Position numbers and translations under genes: made by a program. Below the pieces are notes generated by a model. That model did not search any database. It saw only the letters and a program-made list of their open reading frames with translations, and had not been told where the DNA came from. A DNA stretch of 61,920 nucleotides from the NCBI GenBank assembly GCA_017303805.1, contig JAFLBQ010000012.1, positions 1 to 61,920 on the forward strand, read 5' to 3'. The stretch is from Cytophagales bacterium. Its GTDB lineage: Bacteria; Bacteroidota; Bacteroidia; Cytophagales; Cyclobacteriaceae. Shown here piece after piece: positions 35,342 to 44,588 of the stretch (its first letter is position 1; the number at the start of each line of letters is the position of its first letter).

Positions 35342-36790
35342 TCAATTTTTTAGTAACCACATCTCACCGTTAATATTGTCAGTTGCATATTGCCGTTGTA
35401 TGGCGGCCTCCACGTTTTGTTTGTTATACAGCAATTCGTTTTGCGGATACATCCAGCGCTTGGGCACAAGTTGGTCATTCAGCACTCCGCCTCCGGAAAC
35501 TGAAAACACCGGGAAGCCGGTGCGGAGATTATTATAAAATCCCTCCCAGCCTCCGTTCATAAAAAAGTTAATGTATTTCTGCGTTACAATCTGCCTAATG
35601 CCATTAGCTGGATTGTACGCACCCGCACCTAGCAGGTATGCATTAGCGCCTGCCACGCCAAAAAACTGAAAGGAGGCCCGTACGCCATTATCATAATGAT
35701 CTTTGGCGGTAGCCGAAATCCAACCTCTTGCCGCTGCTTCGGCCAAAATAAACTCTACCTCTGCATAAGAAAGTAAGTTGCTGGCCTCATTTACCGGACT
35801 ATCGTAATACCGGAGATTTACTTTCGAAACTTCGCCAGCTACTACCCGATTGGTGTTGGTGGCCAAAGGCGCACTGCCATCTAACCCATCGTAGGCTGCA
35901 AAGTCAGTTGCGGGAATATTACTATCTACCGCATCAGGCGTACGATCGGCAAATACAAAAAGGCGTGGGTCCGACAAATTTTTCAACAGGTTAACAAAAG
36001 ATTCTTCCATGTAGTACGCTGTTTTCAAACTATTGCTGTTAAAGAATGGGTATCGGTTACCCACCAGGTCCAAAAATTTAAGCGATGCATTATCTTGATT
36101 GGATTCGAAAATAGGATAGGTAGCCGGGTTGGATACAATCGTATTAAACCGGTTAACCACCTGGGTACCGGTGGCACCTCCTTTTTTAGACATGCTCATC
36201 AATACCCGAAGGGTGAAAGAGTTGATAAGCTTTTTCCATTTCGTGATCTCGCCCTCATAGATAATATCTCCGGTAATTACACCATTGCTGGCGTTTAGCA
36301 TACTGTTCGCTTCTTCCAGGTCGGCCAGTACCTTCAGGTAAATTTGTTCTTGCGTATCGTAGGCAGGACTAAACACCCCCTCCTCAGCCTGCAAGGCTTC
36401 GGTGTAGGGCACATCGCCAAATACTTTTGTTAGTTCAAGTATTTGCACCGACTTTAAAAACAGGGCGAGTGCCCTGTAGTTTATCAGGTTAAGCCGTTCA
36501 GCCTCCTGATCCATTTTAACAATTTGGCGTAGGGTATTGTAGCGACCAAAACCAGCACGTTGCCAGTTATAATATTGTTCGCCCGAGGCGCCATCGGTAA
36601 ATGCCAATTGACGAGAAGCCAGTGACGCCCCGATATCGATGTAATTAAAGGTGATTGCTTCGATGTTCGTTAACAGCAGGGCCGGGTGCGTTTGAGTAGC
36701 CCGGTTAGGGTCAACTTGTAAATCTTCCAAATCGCTACAGGAAGAAACTAAGGCGGCAAGTAGTAGAAATGTATAAGTTAATGCTCTCAT
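35342..36790 (-). CDS. SusD/RagB-family outer-membrane lipoprotein
   Basis: 482 residues with a lipobox (LVSSC, Cys18). The sequence follows the SusD-like TPR-helical family: early SDLEDLQVDPNRATQTHP, the mid EVEFILAEAAARGW helix and the C-terminal PKRWMYPQNELLYNKQNVEAA block. It acts as the lid and substrate-binding partner of the SusC channel encoded 12 bp upstream. Confidence 0.93.
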   Translation of the reverse strand: MRALTYTFLLLAALVSSCSDLEDLQVDPNRATQTHPALLLTNIEAITFNYIDIGASLASRQLAFTDGASGEQYYNWQRAGFGRYNTLRQIVKMDQEAERLNLINYRALALFLKSVQILELTKVFGDVPYTEALQAEEGVFSPAYDTQEQIYLKVLADLEEANSMLNASNGVITGDIIYEGEITKWKKLINSFTLRVLMSMSKKGGATGTQVVNRFNTIVSNPATYPIFESNQDNASLKFLDLVGNRYPFFNSNSLKTAYYMEESFVNLLKNLSDPRLFVFADRTPDAVDSNIPATDFAAYDGLDGSAPLATNTNRVVAGEVSKVNLRYYDSPVNEASNLLSYAEVEFILAEAAARGWISATAKDHYDNGVRASFQFFGVAGANAYLLGAGAYNPANGIRQIVTQKYINFFMNGGWEGFYNNLRTGFPVFSVSGGGVLNDQLVPKRWMYPQNELLYNKQNVEAAIQRQYATDNINGEMWLLKN

Positions 36791-36802
36791 GGTTTCTTGA
36801 AT

Positions 36803-39800
36803 TTAAAAAGTCAAGTTCAGATTAAAACCGATATTACGGGTAGAAGGAGTTTGAAGGTTATCGCTACCCGGGTCTGGATCTACATTGGGCATCTTAGACC
36901 ACAATGCCAGGTTGCGGCCAACTAACCCAATGCTGGCGCGAGAAATAAATGTTTTAGACAAAATACTTTCAGGAACCTGATACATTAAAGTTATCTCTCT
37001 AAGTTTTACAAAAGATTGATTGTAATAGTGCGTGAGATATGCATTGCTCGTGTTAATGTTCCACGCAATGTAGTTTACAGGAGTAATGTTGGGCGCATAC
37101 ACGCGGGTGTCGCTTATAATATTGCCATCGCTATCATATTCTGCATTTCCTTCTACTACTACCAACCCGGGTGCTATGTACGAGGCAATTCCCCGATTGG
37201 CATCATCCCGATACGAATTAACTGTTCCCGGATGCGTACCACCCCACCACATTTTCTGGTTTGTGGTGGAGTACATTACTCCGCCAACACGTCCATCGAA
37301 TGAAACACCCAGCGTGTAGTTCTTGTAAGAGAAATTATTAGCAACACCAAAAATAAAATCCGGATCAGAGTACCCTTGTGGTCGCTGGTAGGGATCACTG
37401 AGTGGAAATCCGTTAGAACCCAGTATTAGCTTTCCACCGGGCGACCGCAGATAGTTAAACCAATAATTCTGATCCATCCGTTCGCCCACTTTTATCAACC
37501 CCAGGCGATCCGATCCATCAAAAGAAGATTTTAAGTACCGATGATACTGGCTGTAGTTGGCAATAATATTCCAGCTAAAAAATCCAGATTTGACAGGTAA
37601 CGCGGTAACCGTTATTTCAAATCCCTTTCTCAAAAATTCGCCTCCATTCACCAACCGGGCTGTGTACCCGCTGGCATTAGACATGGGCAATTCATAGATA
37701 TTATTAAAATCCCGAATGCTATACACGGCCGCATCAATACCTATTTTGTTGGAAAGAAACCGTACATCTATACCCGCTTCAAATGTCTCTGATGTTTCCG
37801 GGCTAATGTTGGGGTCGATTAATGTGCCCGGGAATTGCAAGGAAGGTGTGCCACCCCAATTAACCCCGGGGTCGTAGCCAGGTATATGCTGGTACGGATA
37901 CGTGCCCCGCACTTTTATCTGGCCATCGGTAACCTGCGACCACGAACCACGCACTTTTAAAAATGAAATTTTAGCGGCTGTTAAATCCATAAAATCAGAA
38001 ATTACACCCGCGAGCGAAACCGAAGGGTAGAAAAACGAATTGTTTTTAATCGGCATGGTAGAAACCCAATCCTGCCGGCCCGTTAAGCCAAGAAAAATTC
38101 CATTATAAAACTCGAGGTCGAGCGTACCAAATGCGCTGTTTACATTTTCTTCTTCAACACTATTGGTGCCGCGCAAGGGGTTCGCAGAATTACTCAGGTT
38201 ATAAAATCCCGGAATAACCAATCCATCCGTATTTTGTGTCTGGCTTCGGAAATTCCTCCATCGATTAGCCACACCAAAACTTGCCCGCAGAGCAATGTTT
38301 TCTCCAAGGCTTCTTTTGTATTGGGCTAACAGATCGGTATTAATATTCAGATACGATTGTGTGGAGAGTGAGAAATTACCAAGCGACACGTAATCGTAGG
38401 CTACATAACTCTTAGGTTCTTTCCAGGTGCGGTTAAGGCTGTATTGATTTATACCTGTCCGGAGCATTACATCCAGCCCAGGCATGATAGTGTAGTCTAA
38501 CTTTAATTGCCCGAAAACATTATCCTTATAGTAACCCCGCAGGTATTCATACGCTTGAAAATAAGGGTTGTTGTACCACGATTTATTATAGTTGCGTTGT
38601 TGAATCCCTTCGTTGCCTTTCTCCCAGTAGTTACGCAGGTCATTCACATCAATATCGGGCCCGGTCCATAACACAAGATTGTACAGGTAGTTAGTGGGGC
38701 CGTAGCCGGTTTCAGGAAAGTTATCGGTGTATTGGCGGTTATAGGTAAGGGAGGCATCGGCTTTAAAGTTTTTTGCCAGTTTATACCCGCCAGCAATACC
38801 AAACGAAGTATTATTTAATTGCGAATTGGGTACAATGCCGCGTTGGTAGTTGTTGGATACAGACAACCGGAAGTTGCCATCGGCATTGCCATTGCTAATG
38901 CTAACATTGTTGGTAGAGATTATTCCGGTTTGAAAAAAATCCCGCACATTATTTTTACCCCTCGATAAAAAGGGTGTGGGGATGCGGTCTCCGGTTATCT
39001 CATCTATTGGGCTATTGAATTGGGTCGTTTCCCAAAAACCGCTGGGCGTGGACGGATCCGGTTGATTTAATTTTGGACCCCATATCCAGCCCCCACCTTC
39101 TGTGCCGCCACCAGAACCATCTACATACGCATACTGACCATTGTAGCCATTACCATAGGTTGTTTGTACTTCTGGGATGCGGATAAACCCAGTCTGAAAC
39201 ATCGTGCTTGAATTTAGCTCCACCGTAGTTTTAGCTTTACTTCCTCTTTTGGTGGTAATCATTATGGCCCCGTTTCTTCCAATAGCACCATACAAAGCCG
39301 AAGCATTAGCTCCCTTCAGTACATCAAAGCTTTCGATGTCATCGGCATTTATTTTCCAGATGTCGGCATCTACATTGGGTACGCCATCTATTACAACCAG
39401 CGGTGTTGCTCCGCGCAACCGAATGCCCGGGTCTTGAAATAAGTCGGTTTGGTTGCGGATCTCTAAACCGGCCACTTTACCCGTTAGCGAATTGATCACA
39501 TTGGGTTCGCGGGCTTTTTGTATGGTGTTGCCATCTACTTTTTGTACGGCATACCCTAAAGATTTTACATCTTTTTGCACACCCAGGGCGGTAACAACCA
39601 CCTCGCTGAGTGCGGTTACATCTTCTTGTAACACAATCTCTAGCTGCGTTTGATTGTTTACGGCTACCTCTACGGTTTTATAGCCGATAAAACTAAGCGC
39701 CAACGTGGCGTTTGCCGAACTTAACGACAAGGTGAATCTTCCTTCGGCATCGGTAGAAGTTCCATTGGCGGTTCCCCGCTCCAAAACCGTTACCCCGGGT

Positions 39801-39949
39801 AGCGGCACATTACCATCAGAAACACGGCCAGAAACTAAAAAACCTTGCCCGTGTACCTGGGTAGTCATTGCAAGCATCCAAAAAATAGCGATAACCACAT
39901 ATCGTATTTCGGTGCCCGTTCTTTTGTGGTGAAGTAAAATTTGCATCAT
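36803..39949 (-). CDS. SusC/RagA-family TonB-dependent outer-membrane receptor
   Basis: 1048 residues from the first of two ATGs at 39949; signal peptide ends TQVHGQ. A carboxypeptidase-regulatory-like domain (about 40-115: VSGRVSDGNVPLPGVTVLERG) is followed by the TonB plug (PGIRLRGATPLVVIDG ... GRNGAIMITTKRG) and a large barrel ending in the aromatic NIGFNLNLTF. Energy-coupled importer working with the SusD protein. The operon continues with three lipoproteins, two of them phosphoesterases. A palindrome lies 14 bp upstream of the start. Confidence 0.96.
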   Translation of the reverse strand: MMQILLHHKRTGTEIRYVVIAIFWMLAMTTQVHGQGFLVSGRVSDGNVPLPGVTVLERGTANGTSTDAEGRFTLSLSSANATLALSFIGYKTVEVAVNNQTQLEIVLQEDVTALSEVVVTALGVQKDVKSLGYAVQKVDGNTIQKAREPNVINSLTGKVAGLEIRNQTDLFQDPGIRLRGATPLVVIDGVPNVDADIWKINADDIESFDVLKGANASALYGAIGRNGAIMITTKRGSKAKTTVELNSSTMFQTGFIRIPEVQTTYGNGYNGQYAYVDGSGGGTEGGGWIWGPKLNQPDPSTPSGFWETTQFNSPIDEITGDRIPTPFLSRGKNNVRDFFQTGIISTNNVSISNGNADGNFRLSVSNNYQRGIVPNSQLNNTSFGIAGGYKLAKNFKADASLTYNRQYTDNFPETGYGPTNYLYNLVLWTGPDIDVNDLRNYWEKGNEGIQQRNYNKSWYNNPYFQAYEYLRGYYKDNVFGQLKLDYTIMPGLDVMLRTGINQYSLNRTWKEPKSYVAYDYVSLGNFSLSTQSYLNINTDLLAQYKRSLGENIALRASFGVANRWRNFRSQTQNTDGLVIPGFYNLSNSANPLRGTNSVEEENVNSAFGTLDLEFYNGIFLGLTGRQDWVSTMPIKNNSFFYPSVSLAGVISDFMDLTAAKISFLKVRGSWSQVTDGQIKVRGTYPYQHIPGYDPGVNWGGTPSLQFPGTLIDPNISPETSETFEAGIDVRFLSNKIGIDAAVYSIRDFNNIYELPMSNASGYTARLVNGGEFLRKGFEITVTALPVKSGFFSWNIIANYSQYHRYLKSSFDGSDRLGLIKVGERMDQNYWFNYLRSPGGKLILGSNGFPLSDPYQRPQGYSDPDFIFGVANNFSYKNYTLGVSFDGRVGGVMYSTTNQKMWWGGTHPGTVNSYRDDANRGIASYIAPGLVVVEGNAEYDSDGNIISDTRVYAPNITPVNYIAWNINTSNAYLTHYYNQSFVKLREITLMYQVPESILSKTFISRASIGLVGRNLALWSKMPNVDPDPGSDNLQTPSTRNIGFNLNLTF

Positions 39950-39962
39950 GCGTAATTTATTT

Positions 39963-39980
39963 ATTGAATGATTATTCAAT
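39963..39980. promoter_or_regulatory. Palindrome ATTGAAT-N4-ATTCAAT between susC and a TetR gene
   Basis: A perfect 7-bp inverted repeat in the 101-bp AT-rich gap between the divergent susC-like and tetR genes. Half-site content (TTGAAT/ATTCAA) is typical of TetR-family operators, so it probably controls one or both genes. Confidence 0.6.
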
Positions 39981-40050
39981 TTATTTTTCTAACAAATAAA
40001 TGTATTTTTTTTAATTTTAAAAACAAGTATTGGTTACTTTACTGTTAACA

Positions 40051-40653
40051 ATGGGACGAAAAAATTTAATTCAGGTACGCCAAAAAGGTATTATCCTGGC
40101 CTTTTATAAAGTTGCGCGGAAACAAGGACTCGAAAATGCATCCATAGCCAAAGTGGCCGATGCGATGCAGGTAAATCCAAGTTTGATAATGCACTACTTT
40201 AAAACCAAGCAGGACCTTATTCATGGACTGATAGAATATATCTTAGAGCGGTACCGGCTCATTTATACTCCTATAAATGAAATTGCCGATCCGCAGGAGC
40301 GGCTTGAACAGATTATTGAAAACCTCTTTTCAAGAAAGTGGGATAAGCTGTTTGATGATGGAGTTTTTTACAGTTGCTTCTCGCTTATTTTTCGCGACAA
40401 GAAGATAAAAAAACACTACAAAGAATTGCACGACAACCTACGGCACATGTTAACTGAAACCCTTACAGCATGCCAGGAGGCCGGCCATTTGGAAATTGAG
40501 GATATTGAAAAAACTGCGGATTTGATTTTCGTGTTTGTAGAGGGGGTTTATTACTACCTGAGTATGGTCTCTAACAAAGAAGACTATAACATCAAAATGA
40601 CCTATTACAGAAAAACTGTGCTAACAATGCTCTCGTTATCGGTACCTGCGTAA
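40051..40653 (+). CDS. TetR-family transcriptional regulator
   Basis: 200 residues from the ATG at 40051; a TTG 21 bp upstream is also possible. The helix-turn-helix is at about 20-60 (NASIAKVADAMQVNPSLIMHYFKTKQDLI). The C-terminal domain (FYSCFSLIFRDKKIKKHY) is BetI-like in length. Divergent from the SusCD operon, with a shared palindrome, so it is the likely regulator of that operon. Confidence 0.9.
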   Translation: MGRKNLIQVRQKGIILAFYKVARKQGLENASIAKVADAMQVNPSLIMHYFKTKQDLIHGLIEYILERYRLIYTPINEIADPQERLEQIIENLFSRKWDKLFDDGVFYSCFSLIFRDKKIKKHYKELHDNLRHMLTETLTACQEAGHLEIEDIEKTADLIFVFVEGVYYYLSMVSNKEDYNIKMTYYRKTVLTMLSLSVPA

Positions 40654-40658
40654 GCTGC

Positions 40659-40898
40659 TTACTTTTTGTTGAAGTAGTACAACGCAAAAAGACCAATTAC
40701 TGCCCACACGGCATTTACAAAAACATTGGGATAGTCTAATTGGCTCAAAGCGTTTACAACCATTAACACGCCTCCGGCAATATTAAGCCAGTGAAAAAGT
40801 GGCTTGTCGGCCTGAATTCGTTTTGTGCTTACCAGAAAGTATGCGGATATGTAAGACAATGCCCCCACCCAACCTAACAATGTAAAGACATTCAGCAC
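40659..40898 (-). CDS. Small three-helix membrane protein (CBU_0592-like)
   Basis: 79 residues with three hydrophobic segments (about 5-24, 36-52, 57-75) and the pattern LGWVGALSYISAYFLVS ... HWLNIAGGVLMVVNALS seen in the CBU_0592 membrane family. No known function. It lies convergent with the TetR gene. Confidence 0.75.
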   Translation of the reverse strand: MLNVFTLLGWVGALSYISAYFLVSTKRIQADKPLFHWLNIAGGVLMVVNALSQLDYPNVFVNAVWAVIGLFALYYFNKK

Positions 40899-40923
40899 GG
40901 TTGCTCGTTACAAGTGAATTTTC

Positions 40924-42363
40924 TCAGGCAAACAAAATAGAAAGCACCACTTCTTCGGCTACGCGCTCGGCCGAGTTGAGCGCCCCGTTTACTGTGCCGG
41001 CATCACCCTTGCTATCGGTGGCCTCGCCTGCAAAAAATACCTTACCATTTATCGGTGCCGAGAAATTAATCCGGTCTTGCACGCTTGAGCCTGGTGGCAA
41101 ATACGACATGCCGCCTTTAAAAAATTCATCTTTACCCCAATCGGCTTTAAACCACACCCGGTCGCCTTCGGTAAAATCGCTGTTAAGAATCTTGCGAATG
41201 TACAAGGTGGCCAGGCCATCAAAAATAGCATCTAATTCAGCCAGTACGGCATCTAACATTCCATCGCCCAAATCTGAAAGCTCCTTTGCTTTAGGTCCAT
41301 GTACTGTTACCGAGAGCGTACGGTAAAACTGGCTACGCGAAACCCCGGTATTAAAATAGGCTGGCCCTTCGGTGCCGCCCCATAAGTAGCCTGTGCTATC
41401 GCCCCAAAAGTTGCGTTTAAAATCAATCACCAACCGCAGGCAATGATCCATGTTGATCTTGTTCATAGCCGAGGTAGTAGCTGCTGGTAATGCCGGACTG
41501 AAGGAGATCCCGCCACTCTTTAACACACCCAAAGGCACCGTTACGATTACCTTCCCCGCTTCAATCAGATTCCCGGCCTGATCGGTAAGTATTACCCCCT
41601 CGCCAGCATAGTTAATCGTTTTAATTTGTGTATTCAGTTTTACTTTGCCCAGCACTCCGCTAAAGCGCGAGTTGATGATATCCTGCAACGGATTGGTTTT
41701 AATTAGGTAGGCTGTATTATCGTGTTCGATTAAACTCAATGCTTCCGCAAGACCTTTGGCTCCCACTCTGTCGGCACTGGAGCCGAACCGGTTTGCCGCC
41801 AAAGAGTTTAACAATGCATTTGCCCGGGTAGAAACCCCGGCTGCCTGTTGCACCGATACATCGGCACCACTATAGGTGGGCAGGTTAGCAACAAAATCTT
41901 GTACCGCTGCCAGGTCGCTATCGGTACCCCAGTCTGCTGCAGTGCGCGCCTCGCTATCCAACACAAACTGATCGGTAGCAGTTACCGCTAATGGTATTTT
42001 GGTAAGATTATAATTGCGGATAATATTACCCCAGGCCGAGTTGATACCATACACTACCTCGGTGCCTAATTCTACCGGATAGTCGGCTAAAGTTTGTAGG
42101 GTTATTTCGTGCTGATTGCGCAGCGACCGTACGCGACCACCCAACTGATTGCCGGCTTCAAGAATAACTACTTTAATGCCTTTGCTGCTTAGGATATCAG
42201 CCGCGTACAAACCGGCTGCCCCTGCTCCAATTATGGCTACTACGCCATCGTAAGGAACCTCCGGCCCCGGATCATCTTTTTTACAGGACGTTAGTGCCGA
42301 TGGAAACCATAACCCTGCGGTTAACCCCAGGCCAATGCTTTTAATTGCTTTTCTGCGCTTCAC
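40924..42363 (-). CDS. Flavin amine-oxidase-like lipoprotein
   Basis: 479 residues. The N-terminus has a twin-arginine-like motif (KRRKAIKSIGLG) followed by a lipobox-like LTSC, suggesting export in folded form and lipid anchoring. The FAD-binding Rossmann motif is IIGAGAAGLYAADILSSKG (about 43-61), followed by ILEAGNQLGGRVRSL. The C-terminal FAD motif is FFAGEATDSKGDAGTVNGA. This is the monoamine-oxidase/phytoene-desaturase superfamily. Substrate unknown. It stands 25 bp upstream of the small membrane protein gene on the same strand. Confidence 0.9.
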   Translation of the reverse strand: MKRRKAIKSIGLGLTAGLWFPSALTSCKKDDPGPEVPYDGVVAIIGAGAAGLYAADILSSKGIKVVILEAGNQLGGRVRSLRNQHEITLQTLADYPVELGTEVVYGINSAWGNIIRNYNLTKIPLAVTATDQFVLDSEARTAADWGTDSDLAAVQDFVANLPTYSGADVSVQQAAGVSTRANALLNSLAANRFGSSADRVGAKGLAEALSLIEHDNTAYLIKTNPLQDIINSRFSGVLGKVKLNTQIKTINYAGEGVILTDQAGNLIEAGKVIVTVPLGVLKSGGISFSPALPAATTSAMNKINMDHCLRLVIDFKRNFWGDSTGYLWGGTEGPAYFNTGVSRSQFYRTLSVTVHGPKAKELSDLGDGMLDAVLAELDAIFDGLATLYIRKILNSDFTEGDRVWFKADWGKDEFFKGGMSYLPPGSSVQDRINFSAPINGKVFFAGEATDSKGDAGTVNGALNSAERVAEEVVLSILFA

Positions 42364-42480
42364 ACATCAAAAAGTTTAGCGAAAGATAAATATATACACC
42401 CGATTGGCGAAACCTGTAAGCAGGCTCCACCTTCCGGTAAGCAATTAAATGGCTATTTTGCCGAAAAAGTAAACACCTGC

Positions 42481-43011
42481 ATGGCATTGCCCCCTGTAAA
42501 AAAGGTTTGCATAATAGGCCCCGAGTGTACCGGTAAGTCTGAGCTATCTAAATTTCTTGCCGCGCATTTTTCTACACCCTGGGTGCCCGAGTATGCACGG
42601 GCCTACCTGGACAGATTGAGCCACCCCTACCAGCAATCGGATCTTACCAAAATTGCACATGGCCAACTACGCATGGAAGACGAGTGGCAGCGGGATGCCA
42701 ACCGGATTTTAATTTGCGATACCAACCTGGTAACTATTAAAATCTGGAGTGAATATAAATACGGTACCTGCGATGCCGAACTTTTAAATCTGTTACACAG
42801 CAGAACATACGATTTATACTTGCTGTGTTTCATCGATGTGCCCTGGGTTCACGATCCGCAGCGCGAACATCCGGATAAGCGGGAATATTTCTGGCAACGC
42901 TTTCAGCAAGAAATTGCGCAAACCACAACCCCGGTAATTGAAATCAGAGGTAATTGGGAGCAACGGCAACAAACAGCCATTAAGGCAGTGGAAGAATTGC
43001 TTGCGAAGTAA
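42481..43011 (+). CDS. NadR-like ATPase / nicotinamide riboside kinase domain
   Basis: 176 residues. The P-loop is GPECTGKSEL (about 13-22), followed by the NadR-specific WVPEYARAYLD, the Walker B-like ILICDTNLVTIKIW and a lid rich in basic residues (DPQREHPDKREYF). This matches the kinase half of NadR, which phosphorylates nicotinamide riboside to NMN; the adenylyltransferase half is absent. Single-gene unit, divergent from the amine-oxidase-like gene. Confidence 0.85.
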   Translation: MALPPVKKVCIIGPECTGKSELSKFLAAHFSTPWVPEYARAYLDRLSHPYQQSDLTKIAHGQLRMEDEWQRDANRILICDTNLVTIKIWSEYKYGTCDAELLNLLHSRTYDLYLLCFIDVPWVHDPQREHPDKREYFWQRFQQEIAQTTTPVIEIRGNWEQRQQTAIKAVEELLAK

Positions 43012-43046
43012 ATTTCAAGATTTAAGAAATTTGAGTTGAGCCGGCC

Positions 43047-43814
43047 TTAGTAATCAATGGAATTATATGTTACCTGCTGTATCTGGTTGAGCCATTCTCT
43101 TTCCAACTGGGTTAGAGTAAGGTTAGCTGGTAATCCCCTTTTCAGGCCCTTCTTCCAAAGATCAAGAACCGCTGCGTGTCCATATTTTTGATTCAAAAAC
43201 TTGAAAAAACTACCAAGCAAAGGATAGGAAAGTCTGTCATCAATACGTCTAAAACGTTTTGCAAGCGAGCGCAGCGGAACGTACCTGTTTTGATCTATGA
43301 GGTAATGGGTTAATTGAAACAAATCGAAACCATGCCACTTGTTATCGCATGCAACAGCCATCCCTTCATTAATCCACGTTTCCGGCACTCCCCACTCATT
43401 CATTGCCATGGTATGAAAAAATTCGTGCCGTGTAATACTCCACAAATTTGCTGAGGCAATTCTTGTAACCACATTCTCTTTGTAGAAGGCAACGCCATTT
43501 GTTTCCCTGCCAATCAACTTTTCCATATACGCGCGCGACTCAACCACAAATAAGTGAATACGCTTATTATAAAATGGTATTTTCATGAATCTGCTTACAG
43601 AATCAATTTCCAGATCAATCCTTTTTCGCACCCTACCTATGCGTTGTGACAGGTAACTATCTCTTTCAAAGTATATAGTAAGCTGTGCAGAAATACTATC
43701 TTCTATCCATGCAAAGTGCCCGTTTTCTCTAAGTTCCTTTAAACTTTTCTCAATTTGTCCACTTGCAGAGAAAGAAATAGACAAGATTAGTACTCCAATC
43801 AGTTTGATTGCCAT
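43047..43814 (-). CDS. Secreted zincin (peptidase MA-like)
   Basis: 255 residues from the ATG at 43814 with a signal peptide ending SFSASGQ. The zinc motif HEFFH (about residue 134) is followed by the third-ligand region PETWINEGMAV, which gives the HExxH...E arrangement of gluzincin-type (MA clan) peptidases. The C-terminal helical part (YPLLGSFFKFLNQKYG) matches peptidase_MA_2 proteins. Last gene of a four-gene minus-strand operon of envelope genes. Confidence 0.82.
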   Translation of the reverse strand: MAIKLIGVLILSISFSASGQIEKSLKELRENGHFAWIEDSISAQLTIYFERDSYLSQRIGRVRKRIDLEIDSVSRFMKIPFYNKRIHLFVVESRAYMEKLIGRETNGVAFYKENVVTRIASANLWSITRHEFFHTMAMNEWGVPETWINEGMAVACDNKWHGFDLFQLTHYLIDQNRYVPLRSLAKRFRRIDDRLSYPLLGSFFKFLNQKYGHAAVLDLWKKGLKRGLPANLTLTQLEREWLNQIQQVTYNSIDY

Positions 43815-43824
43815 AACCAAATCC

Positions 43825-44586
43825 TCAACTATAAAAATCCTTTGGTTGGGTTTGTGCCACTTCTAAAAAAAACCGCGCTACTTTTTGGGTTACAGCCTTA
43901 AAATACTTCTCACCCTTTTCGGCTGTTGCTTTGCGCGGATCGCCCACGCCTGTGTCATTTGTTACCTGCATCCACTTGCGTTCGGCCCAGGCCCAACCTT
44001 CTTGTATTGCTTTAAAGCGAAACTTCCTTGCGTGGCCAGCGCCAGCCTCGTGTAGCGGGCGCACTAAATGCGGGCGCAAATACAAAAGCAAACTGGTCTC
44101 CATTTCACCGGCATGGTCGTCTTTGTTTTCAAAAAATTCTTTCTGGTCGATGCTTTTAAACCAATCGCAGGCGCATAAAAACATTTTTGGAAACTTCAGT
44201 CCCAACTCGCGAATCATGGTCTTAAAGTCGTTACCACCATGGCTGTTGAGAATTATCAGTTTGTAAATGCCTTGCCGGTTTAAGGTTTCAACTACATCGC
44301 GCAGCACCAGCAACTGAGTAGATGGATTCATGTTCATATCCAGCAACACATCGTGCTGGCCGGTATTTACACCAAAGGGAATTGCCGGCAACACAATGAG
44401 TTGAGCACCTTGTTCGCAGGCAAGTCGTGCGCTTTCAGCAGCAATTTCCTCGGCTTCTATAATATCGGTACCATAGGGTAAATGATAGTTGTGTGCTTCG
44501 CAAGCACCCCAGGGTAATACAGCAACCTCAAACGTTGCCGCCTTTATGTTTTTCCAATTGTTTTCGGCCAGCAAGTAGGGGCGCAT
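43825..44586 (-). CDS. Creatininase-family amidohydrolase
   Basis: 253 residues. Metal ligands appear in order as LPWGACEAHNYHLPYGTD, LNSHGGND and HAGEMETS, the creatininase/MftE/FAPy-deformylase signature. Substrate is not predictable from sequence; creatinine is unlikely to be the physiological substrate here. It ends 10 bp before the zincin gene. Confidence 0.9.
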   Translation of the reverse strand: MRPYLLAENNWKNIKAATFEVAVLPWGACEAHNYHLPYGTDIIEAEEIAAESARLACEQGAQLIVLPAIPFGVNTGQHDVLLDMNMNPSTQLLVLRDVVETLNRQGIYKLIILNSHGGNDFKTMIRELGLKFPKMFLCACDWFKSIDQKEFFENKDDHAGEMETSLLLYLRPHLVRPLHEAGAGHARKFRFKAIQEGWAWAERKWMQVTNDTGVGDPRKATAEKGEKYFKAVTQKVARFFLEVAQTQPKDFYS

Positions 44587-44588
44587 AG

